A stretch of DNA of 64,000 bases from Paractinoplanes atraurantiacus (GTDB taxonomy: Bacteria > Actinomycetota > Actinomycetes > Mycobacteriales > Micromonosporaceae). The stretch lies in assembly GCF_900215205.1 (NCBI RefSeq), contig NZ_OBDY01000003.1, positions 387,842 through 451,841 of the forward strand, read 5' to 3'. Numbering within the stretch: position 1 is the first letter of the stretch; every line of letters starts with the position of its first letter. Positions 17,261 to 25,703 of the stretch are shown in pieces. The notes under the pieces are model-generated. The model had not been told where the DNA came from. It saw only the letters and a program-made list of their open reading frames with translations, and did no database searches. A program made the translations under genes and the position numbers.

Positions 17261-18046
17261 TCAGAGGGACAGCAGGCGGTTGAGGATGTCGCGGTATCCG
17301 CGCAACTCGACGCGCAGCTTCTCGGTGTCGTCGGCGTTGCCGCCCAGGGCGTCCCGCTGCGACTTCAGGGTGCTGGTCAGCTTGTCGACGACCTCCTCGA
17401 CCAGGCGGGACGCCTCGGCCGTGGCGTCCTTGGGGTCGTCGACGAAGCGCAGCTGGATGTCGCGGAAGCGCTCGGTGAAGGCGTCGCCGTCCGGGAGCAG
17501 GCGCTCGCCGGTGGGCTTCGACTCGGTGGCCGCCGCCGGGACCGGGGCGACCGCCGGCTCGGCGACGGTCGGGCTCTCGAAGGTCCCGTCGTCCTGGAGA
17601 GCATCTTTCTGGTCCAGGTCCCGCTGCTCCGAGGCGTCCGGGGTGCGGTCCGGGTCGTCCGAGGCGCGGTCGTCCGAGTCGAGGGGCAGGTCGACGTCCG
17701 ACGCGTGGTCCGAGTCCAGGGGCTTGCCGGTCTCCGGCTCGACCGCGGTCGGGCTGTCGAAGCCGCCGTCGTCCCGGATCGCGGCCTGGTTGGTGTCGAT
17801 CCGCTCGGTGGTGGCCGACTCGCTGGAGCCGTAGGTGCTCCCCTCGCGGCGCTCACGGTCGGCGTCCGGCTCGTCGGCGAAGTCGACCGGCGTGGCGGCC
17901 GGCGCGTCGCCCGGCCGGTCGCTCCACGGGGACCCGGCCCGCTGCGGCGGCACGGTCACCGGCTCGGAGGCCACGTGCTGCGTGCGCTCGGGGTCGTCGT
18001 GCGCGTACTCCGCCTCGTTCTCTTTCTCGTTGGAGAAGAACTTCAT
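17261..18046 (-). CDS. Acidic protein with C-terminal FVDxP domain
   Basis: 261 residues, no membrane segment. Residues 1-170 are low complexity, strongly acidic and Pro/Ser-rich (many DSD and ESPT stretches, including two FDSPTA/FESPTV echoes). Residues about 185-261 form a helical domain with RFRDIQLRFVDDP and a final RVELRGYRDILNRLL. The same pattern appears in the protein encoded 12 bp upstream, so the two are paralogous partners in one operon. I know of no assigned function; related proteins are common hypothetical proteins in actinomycetes. Confidence 0.8.
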   Translation of the reverse strand: MKFFSNEKENEAEYAHDDPERTQHVASEPVTVPPQRAGSPWSDRPGDAPAATPVDFADEPDADRERREGSTYGSSESATTERIDTNQAAIRDDGGFDSPTAVEPETGKPLDSDHASDVDLPLDSDDRASDDPDRTPDASEQRDLDQKDALQDDGTFESPTVAEPAVAPVPAAATESKPTGERLLPDGDAFTERFRDIQLRFVDDPKDATAEASRLVEEVVDKLTSTLKSQRDALGGNADDTEKLRVELRGYRDILNRLLSL

Positions 18047-18058
18047 GTCGGTGGGCTC

Positions 18059-18694
18059 CTAGCGGCTGGTGTCGCGGGCGGGGTGGTCGTCGGCCTCCCG
18101 GGGCGTGGGCGCCGGCGTGGTCTCTCCATTGCGGACGGTACTGGTGTCAGTAGTACCAGCAACCGGGTCGGTGCCGAGCAGATCGGCGAACAGCGCCCGG
18201 TAGTGCACGAGGGCCTGCCGCAGGTCCTCGGTGCCGGCCTTGCCCTCGCTGTTGCGCTGGCTGATCTCGTGCGCGTCGCGGTAGTGGCCGAGCGTGCTGG
18301 CGTGCTCCACCGACAGGTCGGCGAGCCGCTCGTCGTACTTCCCGGTGGGATATCCACGCTCGGCGATCAGCCGGGTGACCAGCTCGTCGGCGGTGGTGAC
18401 GGCCTGCGTGGGGTTGTCCACGAACTGGATCTGGACCTCTTCCCAGGCCGCCGAATATTTCGCCTGCGCCTCGGGCGACAGCGGCTTCAGCTCGAACGAC
18501 GCGTGGCGCTTCTCGCGCTCACGCAGCTCCTTCTCGGCCTCCGTGCGGCTGCCGGTGTCGGCCACCACCCGGTCGTACTCGGGCCCGAAGGTGCTCTGCA
18601 GCTTCTTGCGCCGTCCGACCTGGACGCCGTAGATGACGGCGGCGATCACGACCAGGACGACGACGATCAGGATGATCGTGAGTGTGGGGGACAT
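18059..18694 (-). CDS. Membrane-anchored protein with FVDxP domain
   Basis: 211 residues. Residues 4-27 are a single N-terminal membrane helix (IILIVVVLVVIAAVIYG) followed by basic RRKK, placing the rest in the cytoplasm. A coiled-coil-like segment (RTEAEKELREREKRH) leads into a helical domain with WEEVQIQFVDNP and LRQALVHYRALFADLL that matches the C-terminal domain of the next gene. The tail is Thr/Pro-rich. GGAGGAGG lies upstream of the ATG at 18694. It is the first gene of the pair and diverges from the conservon. Confidence 0.82.
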   Translation of the reverse strand: MSPTLTIILIVVVLVVIAAVIYGVQVGRRKKLQSTFGPEYDRVVADTGSRTEAEKELREREKRHASFELKPLSPEAQAKYSAAWEEVQIQFVDNPTQAVTTADELVTRLIAERGYPTGKYDERLADLSVEHASTLGHYRDAHEISQRNSEGKAGTEDLRQALVHYRALFADLLGTDPVAGTTDTSTVRNGETTPAPTPREADDHPARDTSR

Positions 18695-18919
18695 CGGGGC
18701 CTCCTCCTTCGTCCTACCCGGTATGCCCACCCATGGTGTGTCGTCAATCGCATCTGCCCCACGAAGGTGAGCTGTCGTAACAACGACTCGCCGAAACGCC
18801 AGGACAAAAAGGATCCAAAGCCCATTTTCCGGTACGGCGTAGAGGTGGCTCCCGCAGAAAGAGTTAACTATTCTGCCGAGGGCGTACGCCGTCGCCGAAC
18901 CCCTCGGGCGGAGCCCCTG

Positions 18920-21900
18920 ATGAGAACCACCCGCTACTGGTCGATCCGTTCGAAGATCATCGCGTTGGCCGCCGTGCCGCTGACCGCGCTGCTGGCGTTG
19001 TGGCTGTTCGCGACCGCGCTCACCGCCGGCCCGGCGTTCAACCTGCTGTCGGCCCGCACGGTGCTCGACACGATCGGCAACCCCGGCATCGAGCTGGTCG
19101 GCCACCTCCAGCGCGAGCGGCTCTTCACCGTCGAATACCTCTCGGCCAAGGGCCCGATCCCGGGCACCCTCACCGAGCAGCGGGCGGCCACCGACAAGGC
19201 GATCGCCGACTTCCGCCGCCAGGCCGGCAGCGAGCGGGCGCGCGACGCCGCCAGCGACGCCCTGCGCTCCCGCGTCGACCAGTTCTTCACCCAGCTCGAC
19301 AGCCTGGCCGGCAACCGCGAGCACATCAACCGCCGCGAGATGGACCCGATCGGCGGGCAGAACTTCTACAACAACGTCATCGCGTCCGGCTTCCAGACGT
19401 TCGCCGCCACCGCCACCTTCGACGACGAGCGCATCGACCGTGAGCTGCGCGCGCTCACCACGGTCGGCCAGGGCCAGGAATACCTGAGCCGGGTCGACGC
19501 CCTGGTCGGCGGGGCCACCGCCCGCGGCCTGTTCGACCCCGAGACCCGCGGCCAGCTCATCCAGGACGTCGGCACCGCCCGCTTCCTGCTCGGCCGCGGC
19601 GTCGAAGACATGGCCGCCAGCGACCGCACGGCGTACAACGAGATGAGCGGCGGCGACACCTTCAGCCGCCTCGACGCCCAGCTCACCGCCCTGGTCCAGC
19701 AGAGCCGCGACGGCGCCGTCTCCCCGGTCAGCAGCGGCGAGTTCCGGCCCACCTACGTGGCGGCCGCCCGCGAGCTGCGCGAGTTCGAGACGGCGGCCAC
19801 CGGCGCGCTGACCGACCGGGCCCGCCCACTGGCCGAGAACATCCTGGTCCGGCTCGGCCTGGCCGCCATCCTGGGCCTGGCCGCCCTGGCCTTCTCGGTC
19901 TACCTGTCGGTGCGGGTCGGCCGCTCCATCGTGGGCCGGCTGCGCCGCCTGCACGGCGAGGCGCGCGAGATGGCGACCGAGCGGCTGCCCACGGTCGTCC
20001 GCCGCCTCCAGCGCGGCGAAGAGGTCGACGTGGACGTCGAGACGCCCCCGCTGGCGTACGGCCACGACGAGATCGGCCAGCTCGGGCAGGCCTTCAACGA
20101 GGTGCAGCGCACGGCCGTGCAGTCGGCGGTCGAGGAGGCGAGCGTCCGCCGCGGCCTCAACGAGGTGTTCCTCAACATCGCGCGGCGCAGCCAGACCCTG
20201 CTGCACCGTCAGCTCGCCCTGCTCGACCGGATGGAGCGGCGCGAGACCGAGCCGCAGGAGCTGGAAGACCTCTACCGGGTCGACCACCTGGCCACCCGCA
20301 TGCGGCGCCACGCGGAGGACCTGGTCATCCTGGCCGGCGCCGCGCCCGGCCGGGGCTGGCGCAACCCGGTGCCGGTGATCGACGTGATCCGAGGCGCGAT
20401 CAGCGAGGTCGAGGACTACAAGCGGGTCGACATCCGCTCGGTGGAGTCGGCGTCGGTGCTCGGCCGTGCCGTCGGTGACGTCATCCACCTGCTGGCCGAG
20501 CTGCTGGAGAACGCGGCTTCGTTCTCGCCTCCGCACACGAGGGTCCAGGTCTCAGGTCAAGTTCTTCCCAACGGGTACGCCATGGAGATCGAGGACCGGG
20601 GTCTCGGCATGACCACGGAGGCGATCGACGAGGCGAACCGCCGCTTGGCCGAGCCGCCCGACTTCGACCCGGCCGACAGCGCACGCCTGGGCCTGTTCGT
20701 GGTCGCCCAGCTCGCCAACCGGCACGGCATCCGGGTGTCGCTGCGCGCGTCCGCGTACGCCGGGGTGACCGCGATCGTCCTGGTCCCCGGCGACCTGGTG
20801 GCGCCCGGCACGGGCCTGGCCGCGTTGCCGGCCGCGGGCAAGGACCGCCCGCTGGTCGGCTCCGGCACCGACGACCCGTCCCGGCATTCGCTGGCCGAGC
20901 TCCAGTGGCAGGGCACCGAGGAGCTGCGCCAGCTGACAGTCCCCGGTCGCCCGGTGACCATCAACGGCACGGCCACCCCGTCCTCCACCGACCCGGAGCC
21001 CGCCGGCGGCGGCCAGCACCGAGCCCCGGCCACCACCGCCGGCGGCCCGTCACCGAGCGCCATCGCCGAGGGCTTGACCGAGGAGGGCTTGGTCCAGCGC
21101 AAACGCGTCCGCCGCCCGATCGACCTGACCACCACAGACCCGGCCGACACAGTCCCCGGAGCCACCACCCCGCCCGCGACCACCCAGGCCGGCGCGGCCC
21201 CGGCCTTGCCGGAACCGGCAGCCGGCGCCTTCCCGCCTTTGCCGGACCCGGTGGCCGGCGCCTTCCCGCCTTTGCCGGACCCGGTGGTCAGCGCGACCCC
21301 GGCGGCGCCGCAGCCTGTGGCCGGCGCCGCCTCGTCGGTCATGCCGACCTCGGCCGCGCCTCTGTTCCCGACCGCGCTGCCGACGGGAGCGCCCTCCGCC
21401 GCGCCCACGTCCGCCGCCCCGATGTTCATCGCCCCGATCTCGCCCGCAGCGCCCCCAGCGCCCTCAGCCCGCCCGGCGTCGGGCTCGCCCCCAGCGCCCC
21501 CAGCCCGCCCGGCGTCCGGCTCGCCCCCAGCGCCCCCAGCCCGCCTGGCGTCCGGCGCGCGCCCCTCGCCCGCGGAGCCCGGGACGCCCGCTGTCACGCC
21601 GACCTCGCCCGGGGTGCCCCTTGTGGAGACCGAGGACGGGCTGCCCAAGCGCGTCCGGCAGGCCAGCGTCGCCGCGCAGCTTCGCCGCCGGGCCGGTGCA
21701 CCGCCGCCCGCCGCCGAGGACGAGGCCTCGGCGACCCTCCGATCGCCCGAGCAGGTTCGCAGCATCATGAGCGCCCTGCAGTCCGGCACCACCCGCGGCC
21801 GCATCGACGCCTCTCGCTATCTTGCTAACTCGCCGGAGCGGAATAGCCACGCAAAGGCCCCGCGCGCAACGGATTCCGTATCTGAAGAACGGTCTAATCC

Positions 21901-22099
21901 GGACGACACGGGCAACGACCGTCCCTCGAACGGCGGATCCTTTGCGGATGCGGCTACCGTCAGTTTCCCGGCGATCGTGAACGCCTCGATCGCCCGAGAA
22001 CAGAAGAGCGAAGAGAAGCGCGAACAGAAGACCGGGGGCGGAGAGGACGCGGCCGATCCCGGAAGCAACGACGTGACACGGTCGGAAAAGGACGCATAA
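18920..22099 (+). CDS. cvnA: Conservon sensor kinase CvnA-like
   Basis: 1059 residues. The order is a membrane helix (about 10-35), a large extracytoplasmic helical region of NIT type (about 45-305, GHLQRERLFTVEYL and similar), a second helix (about 312-335), a HAMP-like linker (SIVGRLRRLHGEAREMA), a dimerisation segment (LNIARRSQTLLHRQLALLDRMERRE) and an HATPase domain (HLLAELLENAASFSPP N-box, EDRGLGM G1, RLGLFVVAQLA G2). No classical H-box His is obvious, as in other conservon kinases. About 390 Pro/Ala-rich residues follow, with APPARPASGSP and FPPLPDPV repeats. In the conservon model CvnA acts with CvnB, C and D as a membrane signalling complex comparable to a G-protein-coupled receptor. 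Confidence 0.92.
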   Translation: MRTTRYWSIRSKIIALAAVPLTALLALWLFATALTAGPAFNLLSARTVLDTIGNPGIELVGHLQRERLFTVEYLSAKGPIPGTLTEQRAATDKAIADFRRQAGSERARDAASDALRSRVDQFFTQLDSLAGNREHINRREMDPIGGQNFYNNVIASGFQTFAATATFDDERIDRELRALTTVGQGQEYLSRVDALVGGATARGLFDPETRGQLIQDVGTARFLLGRGVEDMAASDRTAYNEMSGGDTFSRLDAQLTALVQQSRDGAVSPVSSGEFRPTYVAAARELREFETAATGALTDRARPLAENILVRLGLAAILGLAALAFSVYLSVRVGRSIVGRLRRLHGEAREMATERLPTVVRRLQRGEEVDVDVETPPLAYGHDEIGQLGQAFNEVQRTAVQSAVEEASVRRGLNEVFLNIARRSQTLLHRQLALLDRMERRETEPQELEDLYRVDHLATRMRRHAEDLVILAGAAPGRGWRNPVPVIDVIRGAISEVEDYKRVDIRSVESASVLGRAVGDVIHLLAELLENAASFSPPHTRVQVSGQVLPNGYAMEIEDRGLGMTTEAIDEANRRLAEPPDFDPADSARLGLFVVAQLANRHGIRVSLRASAYAGVTAIVLVPGDLVAPGTGLAALPAAGKDRPLVGSGTDDPSRHSLAELQWQGTEELRQLTVPGRPVTINGTATPSSTDPEPAGGGQHRAPATTAGGPSPSAIAEGLTEEGLVQRKRVRRPIDLTTTDPADTVPGATTPPATTQAGAAPALPEPAAGAFPPLPDPVAGAFPPLPDPVVSATPAAPQPVAGAASSVMPTSAAPLFPTALPTGAPSAAPTSAAPMFIAPISPAAPPAPSARPASGSPPAPPARPASGSPPAPPARLASGARPSPAEPGTPAVTPTSPGVPLVETEDGLPKRVRQASVAAQLRRRAGAPPPAAEDEASATLRSPEQVRSIMSALQSGTTRGRIDASRYLANSPERNSHAKAPRATDSVSEERSNPDDTGNDRPSNGGSFADAATVSFPAIVNASIAREQKSEEKREQKTGGGEDAADPGSNDVTRSEKDA

Positions 22100-22519
22100 G
22101 TGACACAGACGAAGCAGAGCGCGAACCTCACCTGGCTCCTCGACGATCTGGTCGAGCGGGTGCCGACGGCGCAGCAGGCGGTCGTGCTCTCCGCCGACGG
22201 CCTGCTGATGGGCGCCTCGGCCGGTCTGCGCCGCGAGGACGCCGAGCACCTGTCGGCCATGGCCGCCGGCTTCCAGAGCCTGGCCAAGGGCGCCAGCCGC
22301 CACTTCCGGGCCGGCCCGGTGCGCCAGACCGTGGTCGAGATGGAGTCGGCCTTCCTCTTCGTCACCGCCGCCGGCCACGGCGCCTGCCTGGCCGTGCTCG
22401 CCTCCAGCGACGCCGACCTGGGCCTGATCGCCTACGAGATGGCCATGCTGGTGACCCGGGTCGGCCAGAACATGAGCGCGCCGGAGCGCTCGGCGGTGGC
22501 ACCGTCCGATGCCGGCTGA
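22100..22519 (+). CDS. cvnB: Roadblock/LC7 protein CvnB-like
   Basis: 139 residues of the Roadblock/LC7 (MglB-like) fold: LTWLLDDLVERVPTAQQAVVLSADGLLMGASAGL, then HLSAMAAGFQSLAKGASRHF, then FLFVTAAGHGACLAVLAS. It is probably a dimeric regulator of the CvnD GTPase. The GTG directly follows the cvnA stop (TAA then GTG), so the genes are translationally coupled. Confidence 0.93.
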   Translation: MTQTKQSANLTWLLDDLVERVPTAQQAVVLSADGLLMGASAGLRREDAEHLSAMAAGFQSLAKGASRHFRAGPVRQTVVEMESAFLFVTAAGHGACLAVLASSDADLGLIAYEMAMLVTRVGQNMSAPERSAVAPSDAG

Positions 22520-22898
22520 CTTCAACCGCGTGGCGCACGACTGGCTCGACAACGAGGCCGGGCCGGTCGTACGCCCGTACGCGATGACCCAGGGCCGTGT
22601 GGTGCCCGAGGGCGGCGAGCTCGATCTCGTCGCCTTCGTCGTCGCGACCACCGGCGGGCCGGCCGGCCGGACCGCGTCCCTGCAGCCCGAGCATCACGCG
22701 ATCGTCGCCGCGGCCTGGGAGCCGATCTCGATCGTGGAGCTCGCCGCCGGGCTGGATCTCTCGATCGGCGTGGTCCGGGTTTTGCTCGGTGATCTACGCT
22801 CGGCGGGGCTCATCTCGCTGTACGAACCCCCGGCGGCCTCCCAGCCGCACGACGTCGACGTACTCAAGGCGGTTGTCAATGGACTCCGTGCGCTCTAA
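22509..22898 (+). CDS. cvnC: DUF742 protein CvnC-like
   Basis: 129 residues. The N-terminus VRPYAMTQGRV is the hallmark of DUF742, and the rest forms a winged-helix-like domain (PISIVELAAGLDLSIGVVRVLLGDLRSAGLI). It overlaps the end of cvnB by 11 bases. CvnC is the third conservon component; its biochemical role is not settled. Confidence 0.93.
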   Translation: MPADFNRVAHDWLDNEAGPVVRPYAMTQGRVVPEGGELDLVAFVVATTGGPAGRTASLQPEHHAIVAAAWEPISIVELAAGLDLSIGVVRVLLGDLRSAGLISLYEPPAASQPHDVDVLKAVVNGLRAL

Positions 22899-23475
22899 CG
22901 GCGGCGGCCGCGAAGGCCGCATCCCGGTCGCGCTCAAGATCCTGATCGCCGGCGGTTTCGGCGCCGGCAAGACCACAATGGTCGGCTCGGTCAGCGAGAT
23001 CCGCCCGTTGCAGACCGAGGAGGTCCTCACCGGCGTCGACGGCGCCGACAGCGTCGACGGGGTCGAGGCGAAGACCACCACCACGGTCACCATGGACTTC
23101 GGCCGCATCACGATCACCGAGGACCTTCAGCTCTACCTGTTCGGCACCCCCGGGCAGGACCGCTTCTGGTTCCTCTGGGACGAGCTGTCGCAGGGCGCCC
23201 TGGGCGCTGTGGTCCTGGCCGACACCCGCCGCCTGGCCGACTGCTTCCCTTCGATCGACTACTTCGAGCAGCGCGGCACCCCGTTCGTCGTGGCCGTCAA
23301 CTGCTTCGAGTCGGAGCAGCGTTTCGGCGCCGACGCCGTCTCCCGGGCCCTCGATCTGGACGGCGACGTCCCGGTCGTCCTCTTCGACGCCCGTGAGCCT
23401 CAGGCCGCCCGCAACGTCCTCATCGAACTGGTCGAGTACGTGGCCCGCCGCCAGCTGACGTCCGCCTCGCGCTAG
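22879..23475 (+). CDS. cvnD: Conservon small GTPase CvnD-like
   Basis: 198 residues. The P-loop is GGFGAGKTT (about 22-30), switch II is GTPGQDRF, and the guanine-specificity region reads AVNCFE where Ras-like proteins have NKxD. ATP_bind_1/Ras-like fold. The ATG at 22879 overlaps the last 20 bases of cvnC; a GTG nine bases later is also possible. It completes the four-gene conservon. Its stop lies one base from the stop of the convergent SARP gene. Confidence 0.92.
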   Translation: MDSVRSNGGGREGRIPVALKILIAGGFGAGKTTMVGSVSEIRPLQTEEVLTGVDGADSVDGVEAKTTTTVTMDFGRITITEDLQLYLFGTPGQDRFWFLWDELSQGALGAVVLADTRRLADCFPSIDYFEQRGTPFVVAVNCFESEQRFGADAVSRALDLDGDVPVVLFDAREPQAARNVLIELVEYVARRQLTSASR

Positions 23476-23476
23476 T

Positions 23477-25627
23477 TCAGAGCGCGATCAGCCGAGGCTC
23501 GAGTTTCCGGTACGCCTTGGCCGTGAGCAGTCCGCGCTGCACCAGCTCGTCGGGCCGGCGGAACGGGCGGGCGGCGGCGATGCTCTCGGCCACTGACGGC
23601 GAGAGCTTTGCATGTCGTACGAGGTCGTCCACCGTCACGTGGTTGATGTCGATGAGCCCGCCGTCGTCGTACGGGCGCGACACCCCGGGCAGTCCCACGC
23701 CGGCGTGCCTGGCCCGCCCCGGGTCGAGCGCCGCGAAGAGCCGGAACTGCTCGCGCAGGAACCACGCGCGCGTCTTCGCCGCCGAGTGGGTGGCGACCAC
23801 CGCGCCGTGCACCGACGACGCGAAGATCGTGACCAGGAAGGTCAGGATCCCGATGTTCTCGGCCAGACTCTCCGGCTCCTCGATCGGCGTCGGATCGACC
23901 CCCATGGCGATCACCGCGACCACCACCGCCAGGAAGTAGATCACCGCCGGAACGATCAGCCGCCGGTCACGATGCCGGGCCGCCGCCACCGCGAAGTAGA
24001 TCCACGACCCCAGCGACAGCGTCACCAGCGGAAGCCCCGCCGCGAAGACCACTTCAAGGTACGGAACAGGCGGCACCGACCCGCCTCCACCCGGAAACAC
24101 CCCCGCAGGAAATGCCGGGCCGGCACCCGGCCCGTGCGCCGCGACAGCAGCCGGCGTCGTCCCCGGAGGACGGTCGTCCGGCACTCCCACCCGCGGCCCG
24201 CCCGAGACGGTCCCCGGCTGAGGCGGCCCCCAGGGCGAGACAGCCGCCCAGGGAGCAACCGGCGGGCCGGCGGCGAGCGGTTCGAGGCCCGACGGAGCAC
24301 CCGGCCCGCCCGAAATGCCGGGAGCCGCAGGAGCGGCAGTCGAAGGGATGTCGGACGTGCCCGGAATGCCCGGAGTTGCAGGAGCGGCGGTCGACGGGCT
24401 GCCGGGCGCACCTGGAATGCCGGGAGTTGCGGGACCAGCGGTCGATGGGGTGCCGGGCGCGCCCGGAATGCCGGGAGTTGTGGGAGCGGTGGTCGGAGGG
24501 GTGCCTGGGGCGTCCGGAATGCCCGGAGTTGCAGGGGCGCCAGTCGAAGGGGTGCCGGGCGCACCCGGAATGCCGGGAGTTGCGGGACCAGCGGTCGATG
24601 GGGTGCCGGGCGCGCCCGGGATGCCGGGACTTGCAGGCGCGGCGGTCGAAGGGGTGCCGGAGCCGTCCGGAATGCCGGTAGTGGCAGGCCCTGCGAGCGA
24701 AGGCGCGGCAGGCGCCGGCGCTGACGGCCGGGCCGGGGAATCGGTCGTCAAGGGCTCGCCGCGGAGGATCCGCCGGTGCGTCTCCTGGAGCAGTTCGCCG
24801 GGCTCGATGCCGAACTCGTCCAGCAGATAGCTCCGCGCCTCGCGGAACGTCGCCAGCGCCTCGGCCTGCCGCCCGTTGCGGTAGAGCGCGACCATCAACT
24901 GCGCCCGCAGCCCCTCGCGCAGCGGAAACTCCCCGATGAGCCGGGTCAGCTCCGGGATCAGCGCCGGATCCCGATCCTGCGAGAGCTCGGCCCATCTCTC
25001 CCACGCTGTCGCCTTGGCCTCGGTGAGCCGCATCCGGGCCGCCTCGAACACCGCCCCGCTCAGCCCGGCCAGCGCCTCGCCGCGCCACAAGTCCAGCGCC
25101 GCCCGCAACGCGGCGGCGGGGGAGGCGCCGGAAAAGGTGGCGCCGGAGGGGGAGGTGGCGGAGGTGGAGGCGCCGGAGGAGGGAGCGATGCCGAAGGGGG
25201 AGGCGGGCGCGAGGGCCGACGATGCGGCCAGGGCGGCCAGGAACTCGTCGGCGTCCAGGGAATGGCCGGTGATCCGGAGGACGTAGCCGCTGCCGGTCAG
25301 GGCCAGCAACTCTCCCGGTGTGCGCGGGGCCCGGGACGGGTCGAGGACGCGGCGCAGCCCGGCCACGTATTTCTGCACCACGTTGGCGCCGTTCTCCGGT
25401 GGGTCGTCGCCCCACACCGCGTCGACGATCTGGTGGGTCGGCACCGGGCGGCCGGCGTGCAGCAGCAGGACGGCGAGCACGGCGCGCTGTTTCGCCGGCC
25501 CCAGATCGACCGGCGTGCCCTCGCGCAGCACCCGTACGTCACCGAGTATCTCGAATCGCAGCGCGGCACCCCCCGATTGAGCTGCGCGAACGTCTTTCGG
25601 CAGTGGAACGGCAGCGGGCAGCAGCAT
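23477..25627 (-). CDS. SARP/BTAD regulator fused to collagen-like repeat, membrane segments and HhH
   Basis: 716 residues. Residues about 20-110 form an OmpR-type winged helix (LRFEILGDVRVLREGTPVDLG, NVVQKYVAGLRRVLDP). Residues about 115-275 form a BTAD bacterial transcriptional activation domain (HSLDADEFLAAL, LREGLRAQLMVALYRNGRQAEAL, LLDEFGIEPGELL), interrupted by a Ser/Ala/Pro insert. Next come about seven 17-residue collagen-like GIPGAPGTPSTAGPATP repeats, three hydrophobic helices (about 535-625), and a C-terminal helix-hairpin-helix of ComEA type (IDINHVTVDDLV, ending in LEPRLIAL). The ATG at 25627 is the first that precedes the SARP domain. A DNA-binding SARP anchored to the membrane with a second possible DNA-binding module is unusual. 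Confidence 0.82.
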   Translation of the reverse strand: MLLPAAVPLPKDVRAAQSGGAALRFEILGDVRVLREGTPVDLGPAKQRAVLAVLLLHAGRPVPTHQIVDAVWGDDPPENGANVVQKYVAGLRRVLDPSRAPRTPGELLALTGSGYVLRITGHSLDADEFLAALAASSALAPASPFGIAPSSGASTSATSPSGATFSGASPAAALRAALDLWRGEALAGLSGAVFEAARMRLTEAKATAWERWAELSQDRDPALIPELTRLIGEFPLREGLRAQLMVALYRNGRQAEALATFREARSYLLDEFGIEPGELLQETHRRILRGEPLTTDSPARPSAPAPAAPSLAGPATTGIPDGSGTPSTAAPASPGIPGAPGTPSTAGPATPGIPGAPGTPSTGAPATPGIPDAPGTPPTTAPTTPGIPGAPGTPSTAGPATPGIPGAPGSPSTAAPATPGIPGTSDIPSTAAPAAPGISGGPGAPSGLEPLAAGPPVAPWAAVSPWGPPQPGTVSGGPRVGVPDDRPPGTTPAAVAAHGPGAGPAFPAGVFPGGGGSVPPVPYLEVVFAAGLPLVTLSLGSWIYFAVAAARHRDRRLIVPAVIYFLAVVVAVIAMGVDPTPIEEPESLAENIGILTFLVTIFASSVHGAVVATHSAAKTRAWFLREQFRLFAALDPGRARHAGVGLPGVSRPYDDGGLIDINHVTVDDLVRHAKLSPSVAESIAAARPFRRPDELVQRGLLTAKAYRKLEPRLIAL
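24285..24690 (-). repeat. 51-bp coding repeat (collagen-like GxP units)
   Basis: About seven 51-bp units encode a 17-residue Gly/Pro/Ala/Thr motif in the SARP fusion protein. Two units are identical at protein level and the others differ by one to four residues. The period keeps frame on both strands, which creates long spurious open frames opposite. Confidence 0.85.
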
Positions 25628-25703
25628 AACCGCAGAGCGACGGCAGCACCCTCCCGCAGGCTTCGGGGCAAGCCACCCGAGCCGATGAGAAGGAACACGA
25701 CTG

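Noticed and set aside
24285..24690. Tandem array considered as a CRISPR
   Set aside because: Units are contiguous with no unique spacers, keep codon phase and lie within a gene.
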